64,000 nucleotides of DNA from an uncultured Ignavibacteriota bacterium (GTDB lineage: Bacteria > Bacteroidota > Ignavibacteria > UBA10030 > UBA8401): assembly GCA_903861125.1 (NCBI GenBank), contig CAIOTF010000009.1, forward strand, positions 39,048 through 103,047, in the 5' to 3' direction. The notes beneath the pieces are model-generated. The model was not told the DNA's origin, made no database searches, and saw only the letters and a list, made by a program, of their open reading frames with translations. Shown piece by piece: positions 56,012-64,000 of this stretch. The position numbers and the translations under genes are program-made. Numbering within the stretch: the stretch's first letter is position 1; every line of letters begins with the position of its first letter.

Positions 56012-58274
56012 GAGTTCCAACCTCCTTATACAACAGACACAATGCACGCTCCGGCGTCATTGGAGCAATGACCGGAAACGTTACGTCAGGACGAAATGCT
56101 TTCACAGCATTCATCAATGCAAAATATACTCCGATGCCGTACATGAAGGGAGGTTCTCCGATTGCCTTGGAGTTAAAAGGAGCAAAAGGATTTTCCGAAC
56201 TATCAAGGAAATGAACATTCATTTCCGCAGGCGTAAAATGTATGTCCGGAACTTTGTATGTGGATAGCGCATCCGTTATCAGCCTTCCTTCGTTGTTATA
56301 GATAATCTCCTCCATCGTCATCCAGCCGATCCCCTGCATGATTGCCCCTTCTGCCTGGCTTCGGTCGATCACCGGCTGCAAGCTTTTCCCTGCATCATGC
56401 ACAACATTCACTGCATCGATACCGTACGTTCCGCGCAGACAATCCAGCGTCACTTGAAACAATGCAGTACCAAAAACATGATACGCAAACGGCTGGCCTT
56501 TTGATGTTTCTCTGTCGAAATGAATATTCGGTGTGGAATAAAAATGCTGTGCCGTCAAACTTATCCGCGCGCCATTCGCGGCCAAGATCAAACGCGGCCA
56601 AGTCCACTCTGTTTCCTTACCGTCATTAAAAAGTTTTTCGTCGCGAATAACAATCTTCGCGGAATCAGGCTGTTGCAACTGTTCCGATACAAATTGTTTT
56701 AAACGATCAAGAAGAACGGAACAGGCAAGTTGAACTGCTTTTCCGTTAAGGTCCGCGCCGGTGCTTGCTGCTGTCGGCGATGTATTCGCAACCCGTGTCG
56801 TATTCGTGGACTCAAGTTTGATGCGCTCTGCGTTGATGGAAAAGATCCGCTGTGCAATACCGTGGATCTTCATGTTCACGCCCTGTCCCATTTCAACTGC
56901 AGCCGTGCTGATGCCGACGCTGCCGTCCGTATAGATATGGACTAACGCACTCGCTTGATTCATCATGGTGTTGGTAAACGAGATGCCGAAACAGATCGGC
57001 ATCAGTGCAAATCCTTTTTTCTTCCATTCATTCGCACTGTTAAAATCAGCCGTTCTTCTTTTCACATCATCAATGGAAATCTTTTGTTCGAGCAAATTCC
57101 AGCACGGAACTGCCTGACAGCGTTCGGCAATCTGTCCGTAAGGAAATTCATCGCCGTTCTTCAGCAGATTCTTCTTCTGAATGAAAAAGGGATCCATCTT
57201 CATCACTTCTGCTGCTTTGAAAATAGCCGCTTCAATAACAAATTTTCCCTGCGGTCCTCCGAAACCCCGGAAAGCCGTATTGGGAGGAAGATTCGTCCGG
57301 CAGCTGTATCCGACAGCCTTCACATTCGGTATGAAATAACTGTTCGTGCAATGGAACATGGTTCGCTGTAATACAGCAGGAGAAAGATCCGCTGCAGCAC
57401 CGCCGTTCTGATAAAATGCTGCTTCATAGGCGAGGACCGTTCCGTCTTTTTTCAATCCGATCTTAAAATCCGACGAATACGGATGCCGCTTTCCGGTCAT
57501 CCGCATATCATCCTGACGATGGAGGATCATTTTTACCGGACGGCGCAATGATGATGATGCAAGCGCACACATCGCGGCCCATGGTGTTGCCTGATCTTCT
57601 TTCCCTCCAAATCCGCCGCCGAGACGAAGCACATCGACTTCAACTTTGTGCATCGGAATATTCAGCACTTGTGCTATCGTTCGCTGTACAGCGGTCGGAC
57701 TTTGCGTGGATGATACAACTTTAACAGCATCACCTTCGGCGGGAACAGCAAATGCCCCCTGTGTTTCAAGATACAAATGTTCCTGTCCGCCGGTCTCTGC
57801 TATTCCTTCAATCACAACATCGCATTGCGTCCAGGCCGCATTGGTATTTCCAAGCTCAAAAGTTATGGGTGGAACAAGCAATTCATTGTTCAAAAATGCA
57901 TCCCGCGGATCGGTAATAACCGGAAGTTTTTCGATCTCAACGGTTATTTGCGCAGCGGCAGAGCGTGCGTTCAGAGCAGTGTCGGCAACAACAACAGCAA
58001 TGGGCTGACCGATAAAATGGACGTGATGTTCTGCAAGAAGAGGTTCGTCCTGAACTATTCCGCCGATCTGATTCTCACCGGGAATATCCTTTGCCGTGAA
58101 TATTGCCGCTACACCGTGCATTGCATTTGCGGCAGAGAGATCTATCGACACGATCCTTCCGTGAGCAACACGCGAATAAAAGACATGAGCATACAGTGTC
58201 CCTTCGGGGACCGGAAGATCATCAACGAACTGCGATTCACCGCGGACATGTTTTTCGGAATCAAAATTTTTCAT
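55992..58274 (-). CDS. Xanthine dehydrogenase-type molybdopterin-binding subunit
   Basis: A 760-residue large subunit of a molybdenum hydroxylase. Mo-cofactor motifs are seen: LGGGFGGKEDQATPW, RGFGGPQGKFVIEA, EMGQGVNMKIHGIAQ, EGAIMQGIGW and the active-site Glu segment KAIGEPPFMYGIG. The N-terminal part has the usual KHVRGESQFVDDLPVPEGTL. Its start overlaps the FeS/FAD subunit stop by four bases. Xanthine or hypoxanthine is the most likely substrate, but aldehydes and other N-heterocycles cannot be ruled out. Confidence 0.9.
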   Translation of the reverse strand: MKNFDSEKHVRGESQFVDDLPVPEGTLYAHVFYSRVAHGRIVSIDLSAANAMHGVAAIFTAKDIPGENQIGGIVQDEPLLAEHHVHFIGQPIAVVVADTALNARSAAAQITVEIEKLPVITDPRDAFLNNELLVPPITFELGNTNAAWTQCDVVIEGIAETGGQEHLYLETQGAFAVPAEGDAVKVVSSTQSPTAVQRTIAQVLNIPMHKVEVDVLRLGGGFGGKEDQATPWAAMCALASSSLRRPVKMILHRQDDMRMTGKRHPYSSDFKIGLKKDGTVLAYEAAFYQNGGAAADLSPAVLQRTMFHCTNSYFIPNVKAVGYSCRTNLPPNTAFRGFGGPQGKFVIEAAIFKAAEVMKMDPFFIQKKNLLKNGDEFPYGQIAERCQAVPCWNLLEQKISIDDVKRRTADFNSANEWKKKGFALMPICFGISFTNTMMNQASALVHIYTDGSVGISTAAVEMGQGVNMKIHGIAQRIFSINAERIKLESTNTTRVANTSPTAASTGADLNGKAVQLACSVLLDRLKQFVSEQLQQPDSAKIVIRDEKLFNDGKETEWTWPRLILAANGARISLTAQHFYSTPNIHFDRETSKGQPFAYHVFGTALFQVTLDCLRGTYGIDAVNVVHDAGKSLQPVIDRSQAEGAIMQGIGWMTMEEIIYNNEGRLITDALSTYKVPDIHFTPAEMNVHFLDSSENPFAPFNSKAIGEPPFMYGIGVYFALMNAVKAFRPDVTFPVIAPMTPERALCLLYKEVGTLAPSLQ

Positions 58275-59698
58275 ATCAGTGATCCCTTCCTCACCGCGCC
58301 GGGGAAATATTTCATAAAGTGAGCAGCAATCAGCTGACGCAGCAGCAATCGCTTATATTCTGCGCTGCCACGAGCATCACTGATAGGACTGATCTCGGTT
58401 TGCGCGATCCGGAGTGATTCTTTCAGCGTATCGCCATTTACCATTTTACCGTTCAGATATTCTGATGTCTTTGCAAGAAACAACGGAACCGGAGCTACAC
58501 CGCCGGCCGATATTCCGCACTGCAACATACCTTTCTCGGTTTGTTCAAAGACCATTGTCGTATTGACACTTGCAATATCCAAAAACTGACGGCGTGAAAC
58601 TTTTTCATAACTCAAGCGCGTAACGGATTTTGGCCGCGAAAACGAAACAGATTCGATCAATTCCGAATATTTCTTGTCGATCAGCTTATATCCTTTATAG
58701 AATTGACGAAGAGGAATCTTGCGCGATGAACCGGCATCACGGAGCGTAAGAACAGCATTCAATGCCATTAGCAGACAGGTCATATCGCCGATGGGTGAAG
58801 CATTGACAATATTCCCTGCAACAGTAGCACGATGCCGTATGGGCGTTGATCCGAAACATTCGAACTGCCTCTTCAATTCCGGAAAATATTTTGCAACAAC
58901 AGGCGAGAGCCGAAATTCCTCGACAGTGGTTGTACCCGGGATGTGAATTGTATTTTCATCTTCGGTTATGGGGATTGACTTACGCCACGAAGCGATATTT
59001 TTAATTTTTTCCGCATGCATCGTAAAGGCTTTCTGCACGTATAGATCCGTTCCACCGGAGACGACGATCGTATGTTCTTCTTCGATATGAACATCCGTCA
59101 AAGGGGCCGTATTGATGCTCCGAAGTCTCGCCGGGATAGCAAGGAAATAATCCGGAAGAATTTTTTGTTCCACGCAATATGAAAGGAACGTACCATCGGC
59201 AGCAGAATTATTTTTCAGAGAATCAACTATATGATGGATCGCTTTTTTGATTGGTGTATGTCCGGTACACCGGCAGATATTTCCGTCAACGGCTTGTAAT
59301 GCATCTGCAGGTTCAAATTTCCCATTATTGACGAAATATCCGGTGAGCGACAAAATAAAACCGGGAGTGCAGAAACCGCATTGCGTACCGCCATCGTTTA
59401 CAAATGCCTGCTGTATGGGATTAAGCTCTTTGGGCTGGTTGATTCCTTCGATCGTAACAATGTGTTTTCCGTGCACATCGCTCAGCGGCATCAAACAAGA
59501 GTTGACAGATCTGTAATAAACACCATCCCCCTGCAATTCGCCGACAAGAACGGTGCACGCTCCGCAGTCGCCTTCCCGACAACCCTCTTTTGTTCCCGTG
59601 AGATGCTCATGCTGACGGAGAAAATCAAGAAGCACGATGCCGTGATTGGCAGGGATTTTGACCGATGCATTATTGATGATACATTCAAGAATATTCAT
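58271..59698 (-). CDS. Xanthine dehydrogenase-type FeS/FAD subunit
   Basis: A 475-residue fused small subunit. A plant-type [2Fe-2S] site (GTKEGCREGDCGACTVLV) and a second cluster site (CGFCTPGF, ICRCTGHTP) lie in the first 160 residues. The FAD domain follows (VVSGGTDLYVQKAF, RHRATVAGNIVNASPIGD). This is the XdhA arrangement, passing electrons from the Mo subunit to FAD and NAD+ or another acceptor. The ATG at 59698 is preferred to a TTG two codons upstream. The stop overlaps the Mo-subunit start (ATGA). Confidence 0.9.
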   Translation of the reverse strand: MNILECIINNASVKIPANHGIVLLDFLRQHEHLTGTKEGCREGDCGACTVLVGELQGDGVYYRSVNSCLMPLSDVHGKHIVTIEGINQPKELNPIQQAFVNDGGTQCGFCTPGFILSLTGYFVNNGKFEPADALQAVDGNICRCTGHTPIKKAIHHIVDSLKNNSAADGTFLSYCVEQKILPDYFLAIPARLRSINTAPLTDVHIEEEHTIVVSGGTDLYVQKAFTMHAEKIKNIASWRKSIPITEDENTIHIPGTTTVEEFRLSPVVAKYFPELKRQFECFGSTPIRHRATVAGNIVNASPIGDMTCLLMALNAVLTLRDAGSSRKIPLRQFYKGYKLIDKKYSELIESVSFSRPKSVTRLSYEKVSRRQFLDIASVNTTMVFEQTEKGMLQCGISAGGVAPVPLFLAKTSEYLNGKMVNGDTLKESLRIAQTEISPISDARGSAEYKRLLLRQLIAAHFMKYFPGAVRKGSLI

Positions 59699-59761
59699 AG
59701 ACAAAGATACTCTTTCAATACTGTATTTACAAAAACCTTACGGTTCAGCAACCGGTGCGGA

Positions 59762-60367
59762 TCATTCTTCCACATTGAAATTAAGAACGTATTTCTGATA
59801 ATCATCAGGCGTATCGATATTCAAGAGGATCCCCTCTTCCGTTGTAGGAACAACCCCGATATCATTCGAGTGTGTACGGATTACTTCCCGTAATCCAACC
59901 GCAGAAGATGCATTTTTAATTTCCGGAAACAGGTCAGATGATATTATGAGCGGATGCCCACGCCTTCCTTCATACACAGGAATAATGATCTTTTTACCGG
60001 ACTCTTCAAACTCATTCATCAATGCCCTGATTAACGCCGATGAAATCAGCGGATGATCAACGGGCAGGATCAACGCTCCATCACAATCATTAAGGTTCAA
60101 CGCCTCAACACCGGTGATGATCGAAGAAAGTTGGCCATGTTCCCATGCAACGTTGATAACTATTTTTCCGTTAAACGATGATAGTGTTTCCCGTATTACC
60201 TTCTGTTCACATCCGAGAACAACAACGTTATCGGTCACACCGGAGGATTCAGCCGCATCTATAATATGCTGAAGAAAAGTCTTCTTGCCTATTTGGAGCA
60301 GCGCCTTAGGTTCTCCCATTCTCCTTGAAGAACCTGCTGAGAGTATGATCGCTGATATTCTTTTCAT
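59762..60367 (-). CDS. Molybdenum cofactor cytidylyltransferase-like protein (MocA family)
   Basis: A 201-residue nucleotidyltransferase with the motif ILSAGSSRRMGEPKALL at the N-terminus and LILPVDHPLISSALI in the middle. MocA adds CMP to molybdopterin for some hydroxylases. Immediate linkage to the FeS/FAD and Mo subunits (63 bases) supports that role over a sugar-nucleotide one. A dedicated cytidylyltransferase suggests that the enzyme uses the cytosine dinucleotide form of the cofactor; this is inference. Confidence 0.82.
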   Translation of the reverse strand: MKRISAIILSAGSSRRMGEPKALLQIGKKTFLQHIIDAAESSGVTDNVVVLGCEQKVIRETLSSFNGKIVINVAWEHGQLSSIITGVEALNLNDCDGALILPVDHPLISSALIRALMNEFEESGKKIIIPVYEGRRGHPLIISSDLFPEIKNASSAVGLREVIRTHSNDIGVVPTTEEGILLNIDTPDDYQKYVLNFNVEE

Positions 60368-60454
60368 TGAATGAACCGGATGTATTTCTATTCCTTACAA
60401 CTGACAATTTTTCCTATGTGTCGTATGATTTTCCCGTAACAGCGATGATGAATT

Positions 60455-61654
60455 TTATTTCAATTCGCTAAGATACGTTTTCGGGAACGCAGCGTACCAC
60501 GCTGAAGCTTTAACTAAATGTTCCACCGGAATATGTTCCGTTGCCATGTGCGCGTAAATTTCGTTTCCCGGACCGAAGCCGATGCATTTGATCCCATGCA
60601 TTCCCATCACAGCAACACCGTTCGTACTGAAGACCCAGCGGCTGACGACCGGCTTTTCACCGAATAATCCTTCATATGCTTTTACGCCGGTGTTCAGCAC
60701 CGGATCATTTTCCGGAAGCAGCCAAGTCGGAAAATATTTTTGTGTCGGATAGGTTAGACCTTTCCAACTTGCTACGGCATAATCCAGCACCACTACTTCG
60801 GCACCGGCTGCTTTTACGCTCGGCAGATCCTGAATTTCCTTTACCGCAGACTCTAGCGTATCGGTTGCGGCCAACCGGCGGTCCAAATGAATTGTTGCAG
60901 AATCGGCAACCGCGCAAAGAGAAGGAGACGTTGAACGGAATTCAGCGATGGTTACCGTTCCCTTGCCGAGGAAAGGTTCGCCGCCAAGACGTTCATTCAA
61001 TTTTTCTATATCGAGAACAATGGGAGCCATCTTATACACAGCATTTACTCCCCGCTCAGGTGCAGAACCGTGACACGATATTCCTTTTGTGCGTACTTCG
61101 ATCTCCATCCGTCCGCGGTGACCTCGGTACACGGCAAGATTCGTCGGCTCGGTGATCACAACAACTTCCGGTCGAAGTTTGTCTTCCTTGATGATGTACT
61201 GCCAGCACAATCCGTCGCAATCCTCTTCCTGCACGCTTCCGACAACATAGAGTGTGTAATCGTCTTCAAGACCGAGGTCTTTAATGATTTTCCCGCCGTA
61301 TATGATAGAAGCAAGCGCCCCTTTCATATCGCATGCGCCCCGTCCGTAAATGATGCCGTCTTTTTCATCACCCTTGAACGGATCGACCTTCCAATTATCG
61401 GGATTACCGACATCAACTGTATCAACGTGAGCGTCGAATGCAATCACGTGCTTGCCATGACCTATGCGTCCAATAATGTTTCCCATCGGATCGATCGTGA
61501 CCTCATCAAATTTGCATTTTTCCATCTCCAGTTTAATGCGCGCAATAACGTTTCCTTCCTGCGAACTGAGCGATTTAATGGCAATCAGCTCTCGAAGGAA
61601 TCCGGCAACTGCACGTTCGTTCTTTTTTGCTTCTGCATAGATCTTCTGCAACAT
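60455..61654 (-). CDS. ygeY: YgeY-like M20 family hydrolase
   Basis: A 399-residue metal-dependent amidohydrolase of the M20 family. Metal-site motifs are FDAHVDTVDVG (His, Asp), GRGACDMKGALAS (Asp), QEEDCDGLCW (Glu pair) and a C-terminal His in IYAHMATEHIP. The build matches YgeY, which in Enterobacteria and Firmicutes is encoded with Mo hydroxylases in selenium-linked and purine-degradation clusters. It lies between a PLP enzyme and the MocA-like gene. The exact substrate is unknown. Confidence 0.82.
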   Translation of the reverse strand: MLQKIYAEAKKNERAVAGFLRELIAIKSLSSQEGNVIARIKLEMEKCKFDEVTIDPMGNIIGRIGHGKHVIAFDAHVDTVDVGNPDNWKVDPFKGDEKDGIIYGRGACDMKGALASIIYGGKIIKDLGLEDDYTLYVVGSVQEEDCDGLCWQYIIKEDKLRPEVVVITEPTNLAVYRGHRGRMEIEVRTKGISCHGSAPERGVNAVYKMAPIVLDIEKLNERLGGEPFLGKGTVTIAEFRSTSPSLCAVADSATIHLDRRLAATDTLESAVKEIQDLPSVKAAGAEVVVLDYAVASWKGLTYPTQKYFPTWLLPENDPVLNTGVKAYEGLFGEKPVVSRWVFSTNGVAVMGMHGIKCIGFGPGNEIYAHMATEHIPVEHLVKASAWYAAFPKTYLSELK

Positions 61655-61708
61655 GATTTTATTCCTTTTAAATTGGTAAATAATAATTTTGTCGTCGTAT
61701 CGGATACT

Positions 61709-63157
61709 TTACATCATTGCATTAAATTCGGTGATCAATGTATCGAACTGATCAACCTCATCTTCAAACAGCGAACGCCAATATTCCGGGTCCCATTGTT
61801 CCCGCAGTTCATCAGAAGATTTTCCCTGCTGTTCTACCCAGGTAAAATATTTCAGATTATGAATCGTTTTTTTGTCATAGTATGAAAGTTCTTTATAAAA
61901 ATCGATGCTTTGATGCATCAACGGGGCTGCATGATCTTTCGCTGCGTCGATGGTTGTATAGGTTCCCCGCTCGTGCCGTAATTCTTCAACTCGCGAATGA
62001 TACATATCGGCGCCGTCGGTAAATATTGTCATCACAACATCGTTCGAACCATACTCAAAATATTTTGCCGTTTTGATGGCAGACAACATGTTTGAAATGC
62101 TGGATATACCCATCAGTTTCAGATTTTCAATTTCGGCATCAGACACACCTTGGGTTTTCAGGTATTTTTGTCCCTCGCTTTCATTAAACAAACGAAGTAC
62201 CCGCATACAATCTTCATCGTCAATGGCGGAAACCGTATCCGTATTCCTGACATTGTGCACCCACGGAATATGCTTATCGCCGATCCCTTCAATACGATGT
62301 TCGCCAAATCCATTCATAAACAGTGTAGGGCATTGCAAGGCTTCACTGGCAACGATCTTGAGAGCGGGATGAAGTTTTTTAAGATAATCGCCTGCACCGA
62401 TCGTTCCTGCAGAACCCGTAGCAGAAACATATGCTGCTGCATTACCATTCTTCACTCCAAGTGCACGGAACGCTTCTTCCAGCGCCGGACCGGTAACATT
62501 ATAATGCCAGATAGGATTGCCAAATTCTTCGAACTGATTGAATATGATGTTGAGGGGATCCTTTTTCAATTCCCAGCATTTGTCATAGATCTCTTTCACA
62601 TTGGATTCCGTTCCTGGCGTTGCAATGACTTCGGCACCGATTTTCTTCAGCCACACAAACCGCTCCTTCGACATTCCTTCCGGCAGTATCGCGATAGGAG
62701 TGCAATCCAATAAACGGCAGTCGAACGCACCGCCGCGGCAGTAATTTCCGGTGGAAGGCCAAACTGCTTTGTGTTTTTCAGGATCGAATTCGCCGCTTAC
62801 CAGCCGCGGGACCAGACATCCGAACGCCGCACCAACCTTATGTGCGCCAGTCGGAAAATATTTTCCAACAATACCGATGATGCGTGCATTCACTCCGGTT
62901 ATCGCTTTGGGAATCTCGAAATAATTCACTCCTCCAAATCCGCCGGTGTTAACATCATTCTTCCAGGTGATGCGGTACAAATTCAACGGATTCACATCCC
63001 ACAGTCCTATGGCAGGAAGTTTTTGTTTAATAGCATCCGGTATCAAATCCGGATGACGCATTTGTTTGAATGTCGGGATGGTGATCCCTTGTGCTTTACA
63101 CCGCGCCGCAGTTTTTTTAACAACTGCGTGATCGATCTTTTTTATTATTTTCGACAT
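61709..63157 (-). CDS. Fold-type II PLP-dependent enzyme (cysteine synthase/ammonia-lyase-like)
   Basis: A 482-residue enzyme of the tryptophan-synthase-beta superfamily. The PLP lysine is probably in FPTGAHKVGAAFG, with the phosphate-contact loop STGNYCRGGAF and a Gly-rich SATGSAGTIGAG. It is about 80 residues longer than diaminopropionate ammonia-lyase (YgeX) and has an unusual N-terminus (ITIPTFKQMRHP). It precedes the YgeY-like gene by 54 bases, a position YgeX often holds. I infer a lyase or thiolase working with the YgeY-like hydrolase; the reaction is not known. Confidence 0.75.
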   Translation of the reverse strand: MSKIIKKIDHAVVKKTAARCKAQGITIPTFKQMRHPDLIPDAIKQKLPAIGLWDVNPLNLYRITWKNDVNTGGFGGVNYFEIPKAITGVNARIIGIVGKYFPTGAHKVGAAFGCLVPRLVSGEFDPEKHKAVWPSTGNYCRGGAFDCRLLDCTPIAILPEGMSKERFVWLKKIGAEVIATPGTESNVKEIYDKCWELKKDPLNIIFNQFEEFGNPIWHYNVTGPALEEAFRALGVKNGNAAAYVSATGSAGTIGAGDYLKKLHPALKIVASEALQCPTLFMNGFGEHRIEGIGDKHIPWVHNVRNTDTVSAIDDEDCMRVLRLFNESEGQKYLKTQGVSDAEIENLKLMGISSISNMLSAIKTAKYFEYGSNDVVMTIFTDGADMYHSRVEELRHERGTYTTIDAAKDHAAPLMHQSIDFYKELSYYDKKTIHNLKYFTWVEQQGKSSDELREQWDPEYWRSLFEDEVDQFDTLITEFNAMM

Positions 63158-63245
63158 CAGTTCTCCTTTAATTTCGACACTGAATATTTGGAAACATTGT
63201 TAATCAATTCAACAGTAAAAAAAAACTCTCATCGTATCAATCAAG

Positions 63246-63641
63246 TTATGCATTAACGTTCTTTCTATCGTTTGTTAAAATTCTTCTTACAACTTGCGGC
63301 TTTGGCCCGAAATTCAGTAATAAGCCTACTTCAATTTGTGTTGCCTTTAAATAATTGATCAATTGCGCTTCATATTCAGGCACAATTGCATCTGCCGCTT
63401 TTAATTCAAGGATAACAATATTTTCTACAAGTATATCGGCAAAATAATCTCCAACTTTTTGAGCATCATAGAAGACTTCGATCTTCTTTTGCTGATCTGC
63501 TTGAAGTCCGGATTTACGAAGTTCGATCATGAGTGCATTCTCATAAACCTTTTCAAGAAACCCATTACCAAGAGTATTGTAAACCGTGTAAAATGCTTTG
63601 ATAATTCTGCCAGTTAGTTCTTCGTGAAGAATTTTTTCCAT
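63246..63641 (-). CDS. GxxExxY protein
   Basis: A 131-residue protein with the name-giving motif GFLEKVY (Gly27, Glu30, Tyr33). A nuclease-like beta/alpha core follows with VGDYFADILVENIVILELKA, where Asp and E-x-K recall the PD-(D/E)XK arrangement. The end has LINYLKATQIEVGLLLNFG. The function of this widespread family is not established. It sits alone, 88 bases upstream of the PLP-enzyme gene, and its start faces the tandem repeats that begin 33 bases away. Confidence 0.85.
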   Translation of the reverse strand: MEKILHEELTGRIIKAFYTVYNTLGNGFLEKVYENALMIELRKSGLQADQQKKIEVFYDAQKVGDYFADILVENIVILELKAADAIVPEYEAQLINYLKATQIEVGLLLNFGPKPQVVRRILTNDRKNVNA

Positions 63642-63673
63642 ATCATCTCCAAAAATGTCAATGCTAACGAATC

Positions 63674-64000
63674 AAGAGCATTCACCACGGAAAAACACTG
63701 TAAAGACAAGGATCTTCACTGTTGTTTCATCCGTGTTAATCCGTGCTCTTTCCGCAAATTCCGTGGTTAATATTTTTAAGAGCATTCACCACGGAAAAAA
63801 ACTATAAAGGCACGGATATTCACTGTTGTTTTTATCCGTGTGTATAAGTGCTCATTCCGCAAAATCCATGGTTTATGTTTTTAAGAGCATTCACCACGGA
63901 AAAACACTGTAAAGACACGGATCTTCACTGTTGTTTCATCCGTGTTAATCCGTGCTCTTTCCGCAAATTCCGTGGTTAATATTTTTAAGAGCATTCACCA
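63674..64000. repeat. Tandem repeats of 104-105 bases with internal hairpin symmetry
   Basis: Three full copies start at 63674, 63778 and 63883, and a fourth starts at 63987 and is cut by the window edge. Each begins AAGAGCATTCACCACGGAAA. Copies 1 and 3 are almost identical; copy 2 differs at many bases. Within a copy CCACGGA pairs with TCCGTGG at the far end and CACGGAT with ATCCGTG in the middle, so each unit can fold into one long hairpin. There are no unique spacers, so this is not a CRISPR array. No gene is seen in this stretch. Confidence 0.9.

Noticed and set aside
61070..61885. Long plus-strand open frame of 271 codons opposite the YgeY-like and PLP-enzyme genes
   Set aside because: It lies antisense to two well-supported genes, shows no recognisable domain and has shadow-type composition.
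63674..64000. CRISPR array
   Set aside because: The repeated unit is 104-105 bases and continuous, with no short repeat and unique spacer pattern and no cas gene.

Overview
The window looks like a piece of chromosome from a polysaccharide-degrading member of the Bacteroidota/Chlorobi lineage, most likely an Ignavibacteria-type organism. Four large proteins end in a type IX secretion (T9SS) sorting domain; three of these carry the NYPNPFNP motif. There is a PorV/PorQ-like outer-membrane protein and a TonB receptor with a carboxypeptidase-regulatory-like N-terminal domain but no SusD partner. Lipoproteins and glycosidases are numerous. No rRNA, tRNA, CRISPR array, phage or insertion sequence was recognised.

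Layout. (1) 1-16239, minus strand: three secreted glycosidases (one cut by the left edge), then a PorV-like protein, a T9SS protein, a TonB receptor, two lipoproteins and, behind a clear terminator, a LamG-domain T9SS protein. (2) 16358-21700, minus strand: a galactose operon (M24-like lipoprotein, mutarotase-like protein, Na+/sugar symporter, small membrane protein, galactokinase), headed by a sigma-70-like promoter and two LacI-type operators. (3) 21949-29820, plus strand: a compact operon combining a corrinoid protein, a stand-alone MetH-activation-like protein, two URO-D-family methyltransferase-like proteins, ribokinase, ribose pyranase, a D-lyxose isomerase-like cupin, a PhyH-type dioxygenase and, after a structured gap, a Gfo/Idh/MocA oxidoreductase. 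(4) 29823-40640, minus strand: a third URO-D protein, a T9SS-tagged GH63-like glycosidase, a homocysteine S-methyltransferase, a GH2 enzyme with malectin domain and a beta-helix protein. (5) 40791-54483, minus strand: a xylose block with a xylose-isomerase-like enzyme, XylH, XylG, XylF, GH3, GH38, a symporter and xylulokinase. (6) 54517-63157, minus strand: a molybdenum hydroxylase cluster (XdhC-like, small membrane protein, Mo subunit, FeS/FAD subunit, MocA-like) with a YgeY-like hydrolase and a fold-type II PLP enzyme. (7) 63246-64000: a GxxExxY protein gene beside about 104-bp tandem repeats that run off the right edge.

How it fits together. Surface and periplasmic glycosidases release sugars. 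TonB, symporter and ABC routes import them. Galactose and pentose enzymes feed them into central metabolism. The most striking part is the middle: every usual part of a corrinoid methyl-transfer system (corrinoid carrier, reactivation-like module, several URO-D-type methyltransferases, a zinc homocysteine methyltransferase) is interleaved with pentose genes and glycosidases. My inference is a corrinoid-dependent O-demethylation route for methylated sugars released from complex polysaccharides. The gene families are visible in the sequence; the substrate and reaction are not.
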